Made by a program: the position numbers and the translations under genes. DNA of 64,000 bases from CAYRVX01 sp964427875 (GTDB lineage: Bacteria > Planctomycetota > Phycisphaerae > SM23-33): positions 1 to 64,000 of the forward strand of contig CAYRVX010000025.1 in NCBI GenBank assembly GCA_964427875.1. Reading direction: 5' to 3'. Position 1 is the stretch's first letter, and each line of letters opens with the position of its first letter. The notes under the pieces are model-generated. The model was not told the DNA's origin, made no database searches, and saw only the letters and a program-made list of their open reading frames with translations. Shown here piece by piece: positions 38,139 through 46,332 of the stretch.

Positions 38139-39105
38139 ACCGGTCTTCCATTTCGAGGAAGGCGGCCACGAGATCCGGGTCGAAGTGGCTCCCCGATTCC
38201 TCGACGATGATCGACTTGGACACCTCGTGGCTGAAGGCGTTCTTATAGACGCGCTTGGTGGTCAGGGCGTCGTAGACGTCGGCCAGCGCGGCGACCCGGC
38301 CGCAAAGGGGAATGTCCTCTCCCGCCAGGCCCGCGGGGTAGCCGCTGCCGTCGAATCGCTCGTGATGGGTGACCGCGATATCCCTCGCCATGCGAAGGAA
38401 GCTCGCGTCGGGGAACTCCCTCAGCGCCCCGTCAAGCGTTTCGGCCCCCACCGTCGTGTGGGTCTTCATGATCTCGAACTCGCGGTCGCTGAGGCGGCCG
38501 GGCTTCAGGAGCACGCAGTCCGGGACGCCCAGTTTCCCGATGTCATGCAGGGGGCTCGTCAGGTAGATCATCCTGGCATAGTCGACGTCCCTCGGGTATC
38601 CGGGCTTCCTCTGCTCGGCGAGGCGCTCGACCAGGAGGCGGCAGTAGCTGCGCACCCGTTCCAGGTGGGCGCCGGTTTCGGGGTCGCGGGACTCGGCGAG
38701 CTTGGCCATGGAGAATATGGCCAGGTCACGGGTCTCCAGCGCCAGAACGCGCTGCCCCGCCCGCACGCGAGCTCCCAGCTCGCCCGGATGGAAGGGCTTG
38801 GCAATGAAGTCGTCCGCCCCCGCGGAGATGCCCTCGATCGTCTCTTCGGTCGTGTCGTGGCACGTGACGATGATGATGTAGACGTACCCGTGGTGCTCCT
38901 CCGCGCGGATCGCCCGGCACAGCTCCAGGCCGTCCATCTGGGGCATCTCCCAGTCCGTGATCACCATGCGGACCTGGCCGGCCCGAAGGACGTCGAGGGC
39001 TTCCCGGCCGTTGGCGGCGCTGAGCACTTCGTGGCCCTCCCGCCTGAGGGCCAGATCGAGCGTCTCCAGGGCCACTTCGTTATCGTCAACGATCAATATC
39101 TTCAT
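38089..39105 (-). CDS. Response regulator with HD-GYP domain (probable c-di-GMP phosphodiesterase)
   Basis: The product has 338 residues. Residues 1-120 are a receiver domain with phosphoacceptor D51 (MVITDWEMPQMDG) and KPFHPGEL. A linker helix leads to an HD-GYP domain (~150-330) with LHDIGKLGVPD, the HHERFDGSGYP signature and GRVAALADVYDAL. These are the residues that bind metals and c-di-GMP, so hydrolytic activity is likely. The start overlaps the kinase stop by 4 bases, which makes the kinase its probable phosphodonor. GGAGGTG precedes the ATG. It is transcribed divergently from the pilin array. Confidence 0.94.
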   Translation of the reverse strand: MKILIVDDNEVALETLDLALRREGHEVLSAANGREALDVLRAGQVRMVITDWEMPQMDGLELCRAIRAEEHHGYVYIIIVTCHDTTEETIEGISAGADDFIAKPFHPGELGARVRAGQRVLALETRDLAIFSMAKLAESRDPETGAHLERVRSYCRLLVERLAEQRKPGYPRDVDYARMIYLTSPLHDIGKLGVPDCVLLKPGRLSDREFEIMKTHTTVGAETLDGALREFPDASFLRMARDIAVTHHERFDGSGYPAGLAGEDIPLCGRVAALADVYDALTTKRVYKNAFSHEVSKSIIVEESGSHFDPDLVAAFLEMEDRFIEIAQRFGEPVLVAV

Positions 39106-41477
39106 CTTACACCTCCGGCATCCCCGGCGAGCGCCGGGGTATCGTGTTCTCGGTCGGCTCCCCCCTGCGGCAGGTAGGCCAGGAGACGTTCCAGCTCCTC
39201 CTGTATCCTCTGGAGGCACTCCTCGGCCCCGTGGAGGTCGCCGGATCGCCCAAGCTGTTCCAAGTCGCTGGCCGCCTCGCGAAGGGCCGGCGCGAAGATA
39301 TTGGCCGCCGAGCCCTTCATGCTGTGCGCGACGAAGGCGATCTTCTCGCGGTCCTGCGTCCGCACGGCCTCCTTGAGGCCCTCCATGTCCTGGCGTGCCC
39401 TCTTGCGGAACTTGCCGAGGATTCTCTCGACGAACTCCTCCTCGCCGCCGGTTCGGCTGCGCAGCGTATCCAGGTCGAGGGGGGCGGGCTGGTCCGCGGG
39501 AAGCGGCCCGGCGGGCGGGCCGTCGGCCACGTCGGCCGCCGCCGGGGCTTCCGGCTGCTGGGGCTGCGGCGCCGCGGCCTCAGGAAGCCCCTCGGCCGGG
39601 GAGAGCCACGAATCCAGCACCGCCGCCAGTTGCTCGAGCTGAATCGGCTTGGCGAGGTAGTCGTCCATTCCCGCGTTGATGCACCGTTCTCGATCCCCCC
39701 TGATGGCGTTGGCGGTAAGGGCGACGATCGGAAGGTGCCCGTCCCGGCCGCCGAGGACCTTGCTTTCCTTTTCGTGTTGGCGAATCACCCGGGTGGCGTC
39801 GAAGCCGTGCATCTCGGGCATCTCGCAGTCCATGAGGACCAGATCGTACGGCTGCCTGAGGACGGCCTCGACGGCGAGCTTGCCGTTCTCGACGACGTCG
39901 CAGCGGCAGCCCACGCCTTTCAGCAGTCCGAGCGCCACCTCCTGGTTGACCTCGTTGTCCTCGGCGAGGAGGATTCTCGCGCCCTTCTTTCGGATTTTCG
40001 GGCGCGGTTTCGGCCGCTCGGCCGATGTGCCCTGTTCCCCGGGCCGGCTGTGCGGTACGGCAAGGGAGGACGGCATGGCCGCCATCACCGCGTCGAACAG
40101 CAGCGACTGTCTGACCGGCTTGGTCAGGCAGCCGACGAGGCCGTACGCCTTGATCTCCGGAAGGGCCGGCTGATCCGTCATGGAGGTCAGCATGATCAGG
40201 GCCGTGTCTTTGAGCTTGCTGCTGGACTTGATCGACCTCGCCAGGTCGAGGCCGTTGATCCCGGGCATGTTCATGTCCAGAATCGCCAGGGAGAACGGCT
40301 CGCCCGCCGCGGCCGCCTTGTAGAGCAGCTTCAGGGCGCTCTCCCCGTCGGCCGCGGTCTCGGCGGAAATGCCCCAGCTCGCCAACTGGCTGCTGAGAAC
40401 GTCGCGGTTGGTGAAGTTGTCGTCCACGGCCAGCACGCGCAGCGATCCAAGGTCAGCGGATTCCTGCGTTCGCGGCGGCGTGTCCTGGCGCTGGCCGCGC
40501 TTCTCGAACCGGGCGGTGAACCAGAACGTCGAGCCCTGGCCGGGCTCGCTGGCCACGCCGATCTCGCCGCCCATCATCTCGGCCAGACGCTTGGCGATCG
40601 CCAGGCCCAGGCCGGTCCCGCCCCACTGCCGCCCGTCGGAAGAGTGGATCTGCGAGAACTGCTCGAACAGCAGGTACAAGCGGTCCTTGGGGATGCCGAT
40701 TCCGGTGTCCTTTACGACAAACCGGACGATGACCTGGTTGGCGAGGTCCCGGTCCAGCAGCGCCTCGACCGTGACTTCGCCCTCGTCGGTGAACTTGATG
40801 GCGTTGTTGATCAGGTTGATGAGGACGCGGCGCAGCTTGTCCGAGTCGCCCCGCACGTAATCGGGCACGTCGGGCCCGATGCGGCAGGTCAGTTCCAGCT
40901 GCTTGTCCTCGGCCTTCTTGCTGAGCAGCTCCGCCACGTCCTCGACGGTGGTCCAGAGGTCCATATCGCCGTAGACCAGTTCCATTCTCCCGGCCTCGAT
41001 CTTGGAGAAGTCCAGGATGTCGTTGATCAGGTCCAGGAGGGCGTCGGCCGAGGACCGGGCGACCCGGGCGTAGTGCGCCTGTTTCTCGTCGAGCGGGGTG
41101 CCCTGGAGCAGTTGGAGCATGCCGATCACGCCGTTCATCGGCGTGCGGATCTCGTGGCTCATCTTCGCGAGGAACCGGCTCTTGGCGCGGTTGGCGGCTT
41201 CGGCGGCCTCCTTGGCCCGGCGCAGCTCGTCCTCGTACCGCCGGCTCTTGCGGAGCATGATCTCCGCATAGATGCCAAACGCCACCAGCACGACCACGAA
41301 CAGCAGCGGCCCGGACATCTCGTGCAGGCGGCGGCCGAAGAGCTGATCGAACAGGTCGCCTCGCTGAAAGGCGAAGACGTGCACGATGGCCTCGACCAGC
41401 CAGAACAGCACGGCGATCATGATCCCTCGCGTGACCAGAGACCCCGCACTGCGCCTCCCTTTTGTCGCCTCGCTCAT
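39102..41477 (-). CDS. Hybrid sensor histidine kinase with two receiver domains and an HPt domain
   Basis: The product has 791 residues. Two transmembrane helices (~20-40 and ~55-75) enclose only a short loop, so sensing is probably within or near the membrane. The kinase core has the H-box FLAKMSHEIRTPMNGVIGML, N-box NLINNAIKFTDEG and G-boxes DTGIGIPKDR and GGTGLGLAIAK. Two receiver domains follow (LAILDMNMPGINGLDL and LVLMDCEMPEMHGFDA). The C-terminal HPt domain has AHSMKGSAANIFAP. This BarA-type architecture supports an internal His-Asp-His phosphorelay. The output is probably the HD-GYP regulator (4-base overlap). Start ATG 41477 follows GACGGAGAG. Confidence 0.94.
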   Translation of the reverse strand: MSEATKGRRSAGSLVTRGIMIAVLFWLVEAIVHVFAFQRGDLFDQLFGRRLHEMSGPLLFVVVLVAFGIYAEIMLRKSRRYEDELRRAKEAAEAANRAKSRFLAKMSHEIRTPMNGVIGMLQLLQGTPLDEKQAHYARVARSSADALLDLINDILDFSKIEAGRMELVYGDMDLWTTVEDVAELLSKKAEDKQLELTCRIGPDVPDYVRGDSDKLRRVLINLINNAIKFTDEGEVTVEALLDRDLANQVIVRFVVKDTGIGIPKDRLYLLFEQFSQIHSSDGRQWGGTGLGLAIAKRLAEMMGGEIGVASEPGQGSTFWFTARFEKRGQRQDTPPRTQESADLGSLRVLAVDDNFTNRDVLSSQLASWGISAETAADGESALKLLYKAAAAGEPFSLAILDMNMPGINGLDLARSIKSSSKLKDTALIMLTSMTDQPALPEIKAYGLVGCLTKPVRQSLLFDAVMAAMPSSLAVPHSRPGEQGTSAERPKPRPKIRKKGARILLAEDNEVNQEVALGLLKGVGCRCDVVENGKLAVEAVLRQPYDLVLMDCEMPEMHGFDATRVIRQHEKESKVLGGRDGHLPIVALTANAIRGDRERCINAGMDDYLAKPIQLEQLAAVLDSWLSPAEGLPEAAAPQPQQPEAPAAADVADGPPAGPLPADQPAPLDLDTLRSRTGGEEEFVERILGKFRKRARQDMEGLKEAVRTQDREKIAFVAHSMKGSAANIFAPALREAASDLEQLGRSGDLHGAEECLQRIQEELERLLAYLPQGGADREHDTPALAGDAGGVR

Positions 41478-41807
41478 CTCTCCGTCCCGTTTCGGTGCCT
41501 GCTCTTCAGCCGGCGGTCGCAGGCGCCACGCGCATTTCCTCCGGAGGCGTCCGCCGGCTGCTGCCGCCGGCCGGCGGCTCTTCGCGCGGCGCCGGGCCGT
41601 CCGGCCCGGACCCGCGGCGTTAGAGCCTATCGACATACTTGCCCGCGCGCTTGAGTAAGCCCGGGTCCTTTTGCCGGCGGGCGCTTTTCCTGACGCACCG
41701 GGCGGTTGCGTATCGTAAATTCCCCATGAATTGCGAAAAGAGGGCCAAAAAAAGGAGGAGTTTCCGTTCACTACTCATGGCGAACCCAGGCTCGAGGACC
41801 CATCATA

Positions 41808-41830
41808 GAGCAGGGAGGATGCCCCTGCTC
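41808..41830. repeat. 8-bp stem hairpin upstream of pilins
   Basis: GAGCAGGG (41808-41815) pairs perfectly with CCCTGCTC (41823-41830) around a 7-base loop. It immediately precedes the longer inverted repeat. No T-run follows. Confidence 0.5.
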
Positions 41831-41832
41831 TG

Positions 41833-41900
41833 TCGGCTGCCGGCGGGATGTTCAAGTCGTTTTGATTCCGGGGTTCACGGCTCTTCCCGCCGGCAGCCGA
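41833..41900. repeat. Perfect 16-bp inverted repeat with 36-base loop
   Basis: TCGGCTGCCGGCGGGA (41833-41848) and its exact complement TCCCGCCGGCAGCCGA (41885-41900) enclose 36 bases. A 16-bp perfect stem is far beyond chance. It could be an operator pair, a long mRNA leader hairpin or a small mobile remnant. Confidence 0.65.
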
Positions 41901-41997
41901 GAGGAGGCGGGCGCAGTCTGCCCGTCGGCACTCGGGTCTCTGGCGGCCTGTGTTCGGCCGCCCGAGGGAAGGGGCGGAAAAAAGTTCCCGGCCTCAT

Positions 41998-42024
41998 TAA
42001 AGTCGGCGCCTGCGGTGCCGATAA
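41998..42024 (+). promoter_or_regulatory. Sigma-28 (FliA)-type promoter of the pilin array
   Basis: TAAAGTCG (41998-42005), exactly 11 bases, then GCCGATAA (42017-42024). The sigma-28 consensus is TAAAGTTT-N11-GCCGATAA, so the -10 matches 8 of 8 and the -35 matches 6 of 8 with the exact spacing. Start of transcription would be near 42031, ~54 bases before the first pilin. The imperfect palindrome TCGGCGCC/GGTGCCGA (42003-42021, one GT pair) overlaps it and could bind a regulator. Confidence 0.75.
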
Positions 42025-42084
42025 ACATAAGGCCCATTCGCACGGGGCCTCCTGGGTGATCCGCTTATTAGTGTAAGGAGCAGG

Positions 42085-42513
42085 ATGATGGAGAAGAAAA
42101 GGCAGGGCTTTACGTTGGTCGAATTGGCGGTTGTGGTGGTGATCATCGGTGTTCTGGCGGCATTCGCCGTGCCGAGATTCCTGTCCTCCGTCGAACGCTC
42201 AAAGGCAGCCGAGGCATTCAACTACCTCTCCGCAATGCAGGCCGCCCAGGAGCGATACCACGCTCGCCAAGGAACCTATGCCGACGAAGTGACGAAGCTC
42301 GACATCAAGATGAGCGCCAGCAAGTACTTCACTGTCGGCACGGTCGGCATCGGCTCCACGGGCAGCCTGGAGGACTCCTGGACGTTGACCTTGACGCGGT
42401 CCGGGGCCTCGGCCGGTTACGGGGAGTACACCGTGACGTTCACGGAAGAGGGCTACGACGCCAACGCGAGCACGATTGCGTCCCACGACGACATCAACCC
42501 CATGCAGACGTAA
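42085..42513 (+). CDS. Type IV major-pilin-like protein, paralog 1
   Basis: The product has 142 residues. It has a short basic prepilin leader, cleavage G8-F9, mature FTLVELAVVVVIIGVLAAFA with Glu at +5, then an N-terminal helix continuing VPRFLSSVERSKAAEAFNYL. A small C-terminal domain lacks cysteines and ends in INPMQT, as do all four paralogs. Such pilins polymerise into type IV pili or pseudopili after prepilin peptidase processing. A second ATG at 42088 is an equally good start. It is the first gene after the sigma-28-type promoter. Confidence 0.92.
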   Translation: MMEKKRQGFTLVELAVVVVIIGVLAAFAVPRFLSSVERSKAAEAFNYLSAMQAAQERYHARQGTYADEVTKLDIKMSASKYFTVGTVGIGSTGSLEDSWTLTLTRSGASAGYGEYTVTFTEEGYDANASTIASHDDINPMQT

Positions 42514-42567
42514 CGCCGGGAAACGAGGAGCGGCCGGTGAGGCGCCCGTAAGATTGGGAGAAGAAGA

Positions 42568-42999
42568 ATGGAGCGGAGCAAGCGAGGCTTTACACTGGTT
42601 GAGCTGGCGGTGGTCGTGGTGATCATCGGCGTCCTGGCGGCGTTCGCCGTGCCGAGGTTCCTTTCCTCCGTGGAACGCTCAAAGGCAGCCGAGGCATTCA
42701 ATTACCTCTCGAGCGTCCAGGCGGCTCAGGAGCGGTACCACGCCCGTCAAGGCACGTACGCATCCCTTGTGACCGATCTCGACATCAAGATGACCACGCC
42801 CAAGTACTTCACCACGGGCGCGGTAGCCGCCGGCAGCACGGGCAGCCTGGAGGACTCCTGGACGCTGACGCTGACGCGTCAGGGAGCATCGGCCGGCTAC
42901 GGGGCGTACACGGTCACCTTCACCGAGGAGGGGTACGACGCCAATTCCGTTGTCAGCACAATTGTGAACCATCCTGACATCAACCCGATGCAGACCTAA
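42568..42999 (+). CDS. Type IV major-pilin-like protein, paralog 2
   Basis: The 143-residue product is nearly identical to paralog 1 in leader, N-terminal helix and the ERYHARQGTYA segment. It differs mainly in the C-terminal domain, where SVVSTIVNHPDINPMQT shows a small insertion. The leader is ERSKRG with cleavage before FTLVEL. DNA around 42660-42790 is almost identical to the other copies, pointing to recent duplication or gene conversion. Confidence 0.92.
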   Translation: MERSKRGFTLVELAVVVVIIGVLAAFAVPRFLSSVERSKAAEAFNYLSSVQAAQERYHARQGTYASLVTDLDIKMTTPKYFTTGAVAAGSTGSLEDSWTLTLTRQGASAGYGAYTVTFTEEGYDANSVVSTIVNHPDINPMQT

Positions 43000-43048
43000 C
43001 GCCGTGGAGCGGCATCGACCAACGTGGCACATACGTGGGAGACGAATA

Positions 43049-43474
43049 ATGGAGCGTAGCAGACGAGGATTCACATTGGTTGAGCTGGCGGTGGTCGTGG
43101 TGATCATCGGCGTTCTGGCGGCGTTCGCCGTGCCGAGATTCCTGTCCTCCGTCGAACGCTCAAAGGCAGCCGAGGCGTTCAACTACCTTTCGAGTGTCCA
43201 GGCGGCCCAGGAGCGGTACCACGCCCGTCAAGGCACGTACTCCGCCGTCCTGACCGACCTTGACATCAAGATGACCACGCCCAAGTATTTCACCACCGGC
43301 GTGGTTGCCGCGGGCGGCACGGCCAGCCTGGAGGATTCCTGGACGCTGACCCTGACACGTCAGGGCGCCTCGGCCGGCTACGGCTCCTACACCGTGACCT
43401 TCACGGAAGAGGGCTACGACGCCAACGCCAGCACGATTGCGTCGCACGACGACATCAACCCGATGCAAACGTAG
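43049..43474 (+). CDS. Type IV major-pilin-like protein, paralog 3
   Basis: The 141-residue product is closest to paralog 2 in the N-terminal 80 residues and to paralog 1 in the C-terminus (ANASTIASHDDINPMQT), so the copies look mosaic. The start ATG 43049 gives the same short leader (ERSRRG) as the neighbours; an upstream ATG at 43004 would give an over-long leader. A hairpin with a T-run follows at 43542-43574. Confidence 0.92.
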   Translation: MERSRRGFTLVELAVVVVIIGVLAAFAVPRFLSSVERSKAAEAFNYLSSVQAAQERYHARQGTYSAVLTDLDIKMTTPKYFTTGVVAAGGTASLEDSWTLTLTRQGASAGYGSYTVTFTEEGYDANASTIASHDDINPMQT

Positions 43475-43541
43475 CATCGTCAGGGCGTTTGTCGGGTCCT
43501 GCTTGCGGAGTCGGGCAATAAGTCAAAGGCAGTACCAGGTC

Positions 43542-43574
43542 GATGGTCCCGACACATCGGGCCGTCGCCTTTTT
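43542..43574 (+). terminator. Rho-independent terminator after pilin 3
   Basis: GATGGTCCCGA (43542-43552), loop CACA and TCGGGCCGTC (43557-43566) form ten pairs, one of them GU, with a single bulged T. GCC and TTTTT (43570-43574) follow. This is the clearest intrinsic terminator in the window and separates pilins 1-3 from pilin 4. Confidence 0.65.
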
Positions 43575-43737
43575 CTGGGGCCGGGTGCCAGCCGTCAGGG
43601 CAGCCGGCCCGCTTCGCATGCGAGCGAAAAACGGTGTAACTTGCTTAACTTTAAGCTTTTCCTGGCCGAAGCTAACCATGGGTCCGGCGCATTCCCTGGC
43701 CGGAAAGGCGCAGGCGATCTGGAGCAGGAGACGCGAA

Positions 43738-44166
43738 ATGGAGAGGAGCAGGCAGCAGGGCTTCACACTGGTCGAGTTGGCGGTAGTGGTCGTGATCATC
43801 GGCGTGCTGGCGGCGTTCGCCGTGCCGAGGTTCCTGGCCTCCGTGGAGCGATCCAAGGCGGCCGAGGCATTCAACTTCCTGGCGTCGGTCCAGGCGTCTC
43901 AAGAGCGGTACCATGCCCGTCAAGGCACCTATGCCTCCAGCATCAACGACCTGGATATCAAGCTGTCCGGATTGAAGTATTTCACCGCCGGCGCCGTCGT
44001 CGCCGGCAGCACGGGCGATCTGGAGGACTCCTGGTCCCTGACGCTGACGCGCACGGGAGCCTCGGCCGGCTATGGCCAGTACACCGTCACCTTCACGGAG
44101 GAGGGCTACGATTTGGTCAACAGCACGATCTCCGGCCATGCCGACATCAATCCGATGCAGACGTGA
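43738..44166 (+). CDS. Type IV major-pilin-like protein, paralog 4
   Basis: The product has 142 residues with the leader ERSRQQG and cleavage before FTLVEL. It keeps the ERYHARQGTYAS and INPMQT features but is more divergent (NFLASVQASQ, LSGLKYFTAG). It lies beyond the terminator and 163 bases of AT-rich DNA that includes a GCTTAA/TTAAGC hairpin. It may therefore be expressed separately from the first three or by readthrough. Confidence 0.91.
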   Translation: MERSRQQGFTLVELAVVVVIIGVLAAFAVPRFLASVERSKAAEAFNFLASVQASQERYHARQGTYASSINDLDIKLSGLKYFTAGAVVAGSTGDLEDSWSLTLTRTGASAGYGQYTVTFTEEGYDLVNSTISGHADINPMQT

Positions 44167-44247
44167 GTGGTGCGGGCCCAGGTCGGTGGTGCAGGTGCGG
44201 TCCGGCCGTTTGGCCCATGACGGCGGGGAACGTTACGCGAACTTGAG

Positions 44248-44269
44248 CCCCGGAGCTTCCGGGGAGGTG
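44248..44269 (+). promoter_or_regulatory. Hairpin overlapping the ribosome binding site of the PilM-PilN gene
   Basis: CCCCGGA (44248-44254), loop GCT and TCCGGGG (44258-44264) form a perfect 7-bp stem. Its right arm includes part of GGGGAGGTG (44261-44269), the Shine-Dalgarno of the GTG start at 44275. Folding would hide the site, so translation may be structurally controlled. Confidence 0.5.
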
Positions 44270-44274
44270 TCCAC

Positions 44275-45759
44275 GTGTTGGGAAGTTGTACAAAAGTCTG
44301 CTGGGCGCGCGCTGTGGGCGCCTACCTCAAGCAGGACCGGATCGTCCTGACGGAGGTGGCCAACACGCCCGCCGGCATGGTCGTCCTGGGCCGGCACACA
44401 CAGGAGATCGGCGAGGACGGCCCGGGCGAGGCCCTCAAGCAGTGGCTGACGACCCACTTGACGCCGAGGCAGCGGCGTCACACGCCCGTATGCGTCGGCG
44501 TCGCCCCCGAGCACGCCTTCTTCGCCACTCGCCGTCTCGACATCCAGCGCCGAAAGGGGCCGCCTTCGGCCAACGAGCTGTTGGAGGCATCCGGCGCGTT
44601 CCATGCGTGGGACAAGGACGACGCCGCGGCCGACTACGTCAAGACAAAGCTGCCGGGCGTCCAGGCCTACAGCCTGACGGCCGTCAGGCGGGAAGTCGCC
44701 GAGCAGGTTCTCTCGGGCCTGAAGGCGGCGGGCGTGCGGTCGAGCCGGCTGGAGCCGGCGCCGTGGTCGCTGTTGAGGGCCGCCGACCGCCAGGGCAAGC
44801 CCCCCAAGAAGTGGAAGCTGACCATTCGGGTCTTGCTGGACGAGACGAACGGACTGGCCATGCTGGTGGCGGGCGAGCACCCCGTCCTGTGGCGCCGCTT
44901 CGCGATCCATGAGGCCGACCCCGCCTTGTCGATCACCTCCGCCGTGCGGGCCTTGCAGATATACGCCCGTCAGAACTTCGACGTCAGGAGCTTCCCCGGC
45001 ATTTTCATCCAGGGCCGGATATCGGACGGCCTGGTCAAGCGAATGGAGGACGAGACGGGGATGACGGTAGCCGCCGCCGGCGGCGACGGCCCAACCGATG
45101 GGCAGTACAGCCTGGCCCTGGCTCTTTCGGCGAAGAAGAGCAAGGACCATGTGCTGGATTTGATGCGATCGCTGCGCCCCCCGCCGAGCATTCGCGAGAT
45201 GTTCCCGTGGAAGCTCGCGGTCACGATTCTGCTCCTGACCGGCTGCATGGGCTTTGTGCTCTGGGACGAGTCCGCGTCGCTGGCCTGCGAGCTGGAAAGC
45301 GTCCAGCGGCAGAACGCCTCGCACGTGTGGGCGAGGTCGCTCTCGACGCCGGCCATCCGGACCGAGCGCCAGGTCCTGTCGGCGGAAGTGGGCGCGGTGC
45401 GGCGGTTTCTCGCCACGCGCATCGTGTGGAGCAACTACCTGCGCGACCTGCCCACTCGCCTGCCGCCCAACGCCTGCCTGTCGAAGATCTGGGCGACCTG
45501 CGAGATGCCGGACATGAGCAAGAAGAAGCAGAAGCGCGACGCCAAGCAGTCGTTGACGCTCAGCGGCATGGCCCGCTTTGCGGACCGCACGAGGGCCCCC
45601 CGGGAGATCGACGCGTTCCTGGAATCGCTGCGGGAAATGAAGCTCCTGAAGCACGACTTCCCCTTGGTGGAGATGGCGGAGATCCGGTGGCGCAAACAGG
45701 GCCAGAGCGAGATCGCCCTGTTCACGATCGTCGCGCTGCCCAAGAAAAGCAAGAAGTAG
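44275..45759 (+). CDS. PilM-PilN fusion-like type IV pilus assembly protein
   Basis: The product has 494 residues. Residues ~1-290 resemble the actin-like PilM/GspL cytoplasmic domain (GAYLKQDRIVLTEVANTPAG start, VCVGVAPEHAFFATRRL, then LLEASGAFHAWDKDD). A transmembrane helix at ~306-325 (WKLAVTILLLTGCMGFVLW) is followed by a periplasmic PilN-like region with LPTRLPPNACLSKIWATCEM. In most systems PilM and PilN are separate, while GspL of type II secretion is a natural equivalent of the fusion. It would link the cytoplasmic ATPase to the periplasmic alignment complex. The start is GTG, behind a hairpin-masked ribosome binding site. Confidence 0.8.
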   Translation: MLGSCTKVCWARAVGAYLKQDRIVLTEVANTPAGMVVLGRHTQEIGEDGPGEALKQWLTTHLTPRQRRHTPVCVGVAPEHAFFATRRLDIQRRKGPPSANELLEASGAFHAWDKDDAAADYVKTKLPGVQAYSLTAVRREVAEQVLSGLKAAGVRSSRLEPAPWSLLRAADRQGKPPKKWKLTIRVLLDETNGLAMLVAGEHPVLWRRFAIHEADPALSITSAVRALQIYARQNFDVRSFPGIFIQGRISDGLVKRMEDETGMTVAAAGGDGPTDGQYSLALALSAKKSKDHVLDLMRSLRPPPSIREMFPWKLAVTILLLTGCMGFVLWDESASLACELESVQRQNASHVWARSLSTPAIRTERQVLSAEVGAVRRFLATRIVWSNYLRDLPTRLPPNACLSKIWATCEMPDMSKKKQKRDAKQSLTLSGMARFADRTRAPREIDAFLESLREMKLLKHDFPLVEMAEIRWRKQGQSEIALFTIVALPKKSKK

Positions 45760-45777
45760 GACCGGCGGGCGTACGTC

Positions 45778-46332
45778 ATGGAAACCGGAATCGACAAGGA
45801 AAAGCTGCTGCAATACAAGGCCGTCGTCCTGAAGCACCTGGGCGACCGGACGAAGCTGCGCCTCTCGGTGGTCTTCGCCTTGACGTTCCTGGCCTTCGTG
45901 GGCGTCTACACGCCTCTCTCCGACCGGATCGACGAGAAGAGGCTCCAGGCGGCCAGGGAGAAACAGCGCCTCGAAATCATCGGGGACGTGGAATCCCTCC
46001 GGCGCGAGATCAACTCCTTCCGCGGGCGCATTCCGGAGGGCTCGGACACCAACGAGTGGGTCCAGTACGTGCTGGGCGGCCTGCGGGAGGTCCGCGTGAA
46101 GCTCCGCGACATGTCGTGCCAGCCCCCGCAAAAGGTCGGGCCCTATCGCACCGTAACGCTGTCCGTCGAGGTGGAGGGCACGTACGCCGAGATGAAGCAG
46201 TTCGTGGAATGGCTGGAGCAGTCCGACCGGCTGCTGCGGGTGGATTCCAGCCAGCTACAGAAGAAGAGCAACAACATCGTGATGAGACTGGTCCTCCTGG
46301 GACTGGTGCGCAAGAATGCTAAAGCCGCTTGA
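45778..46332 (+). CDS. PilO-like pilus alignment protein
   Basis: The product has 184 residues with one transmembrane helix (~29-48, LSVVFALTFLAFVGVYTPLS), a coiled coil (~50-85) and a ferredoxin-like periplasmic domain containing VEVEGTYAEMKQFVEWLEQS, a PilO/GspM pattern. PilO dimerises with PilN to form the inner-membrane alignment complex. It lies between the PilM-PilN gene and a PilP-like gene, with a 17-base overlap into the latter. Confidence 0.8.
   Translation: METGIDKEKLLQYKAVVLKHLGDRTKLRLSVVFALTFLAFVGVYTPLSDRIDEKRLQAAREKQRLEIIGDVESLRREINSFRGRIPEGSDTNEWVQYVLGGLREVRVKLRDMSCQPPQKVGPYRTVTLSVEVEGTYAEMKQFVEWLEQSDRLLRVDSSQLQKKSNNIVMRLVLLGLVRKNAKAA

Larger units (their letters stand above)
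41478..42084. other. Divergent intergenic region between kinase and pilin genes
   Basis: This 607-base region contains no gene. It holds an AT-rich patch (~41700-41770), two strong inverted repeats (41808-41830 and 41833-41900), and the sigma-28-type site at 41998-42024. A GTAAGGAG ribosome binding site for the first pilin lies at the right end. It should contain promoters for both divergent operons. Confidence 0.6.

Noticed and set aside
43640..43680. Second sigma-28 promoter before pilin 4
   Set aside because: A TAAGCTTT and a GCCGAAGC are present, but the spacer is only about 5 bases and the -10 is poor.
42085..44166. CRISPR-like repeat array
   Set aside because: The regular similarity comes from four tandem pilin genes of ~430 bases, not short repeats with spacers.
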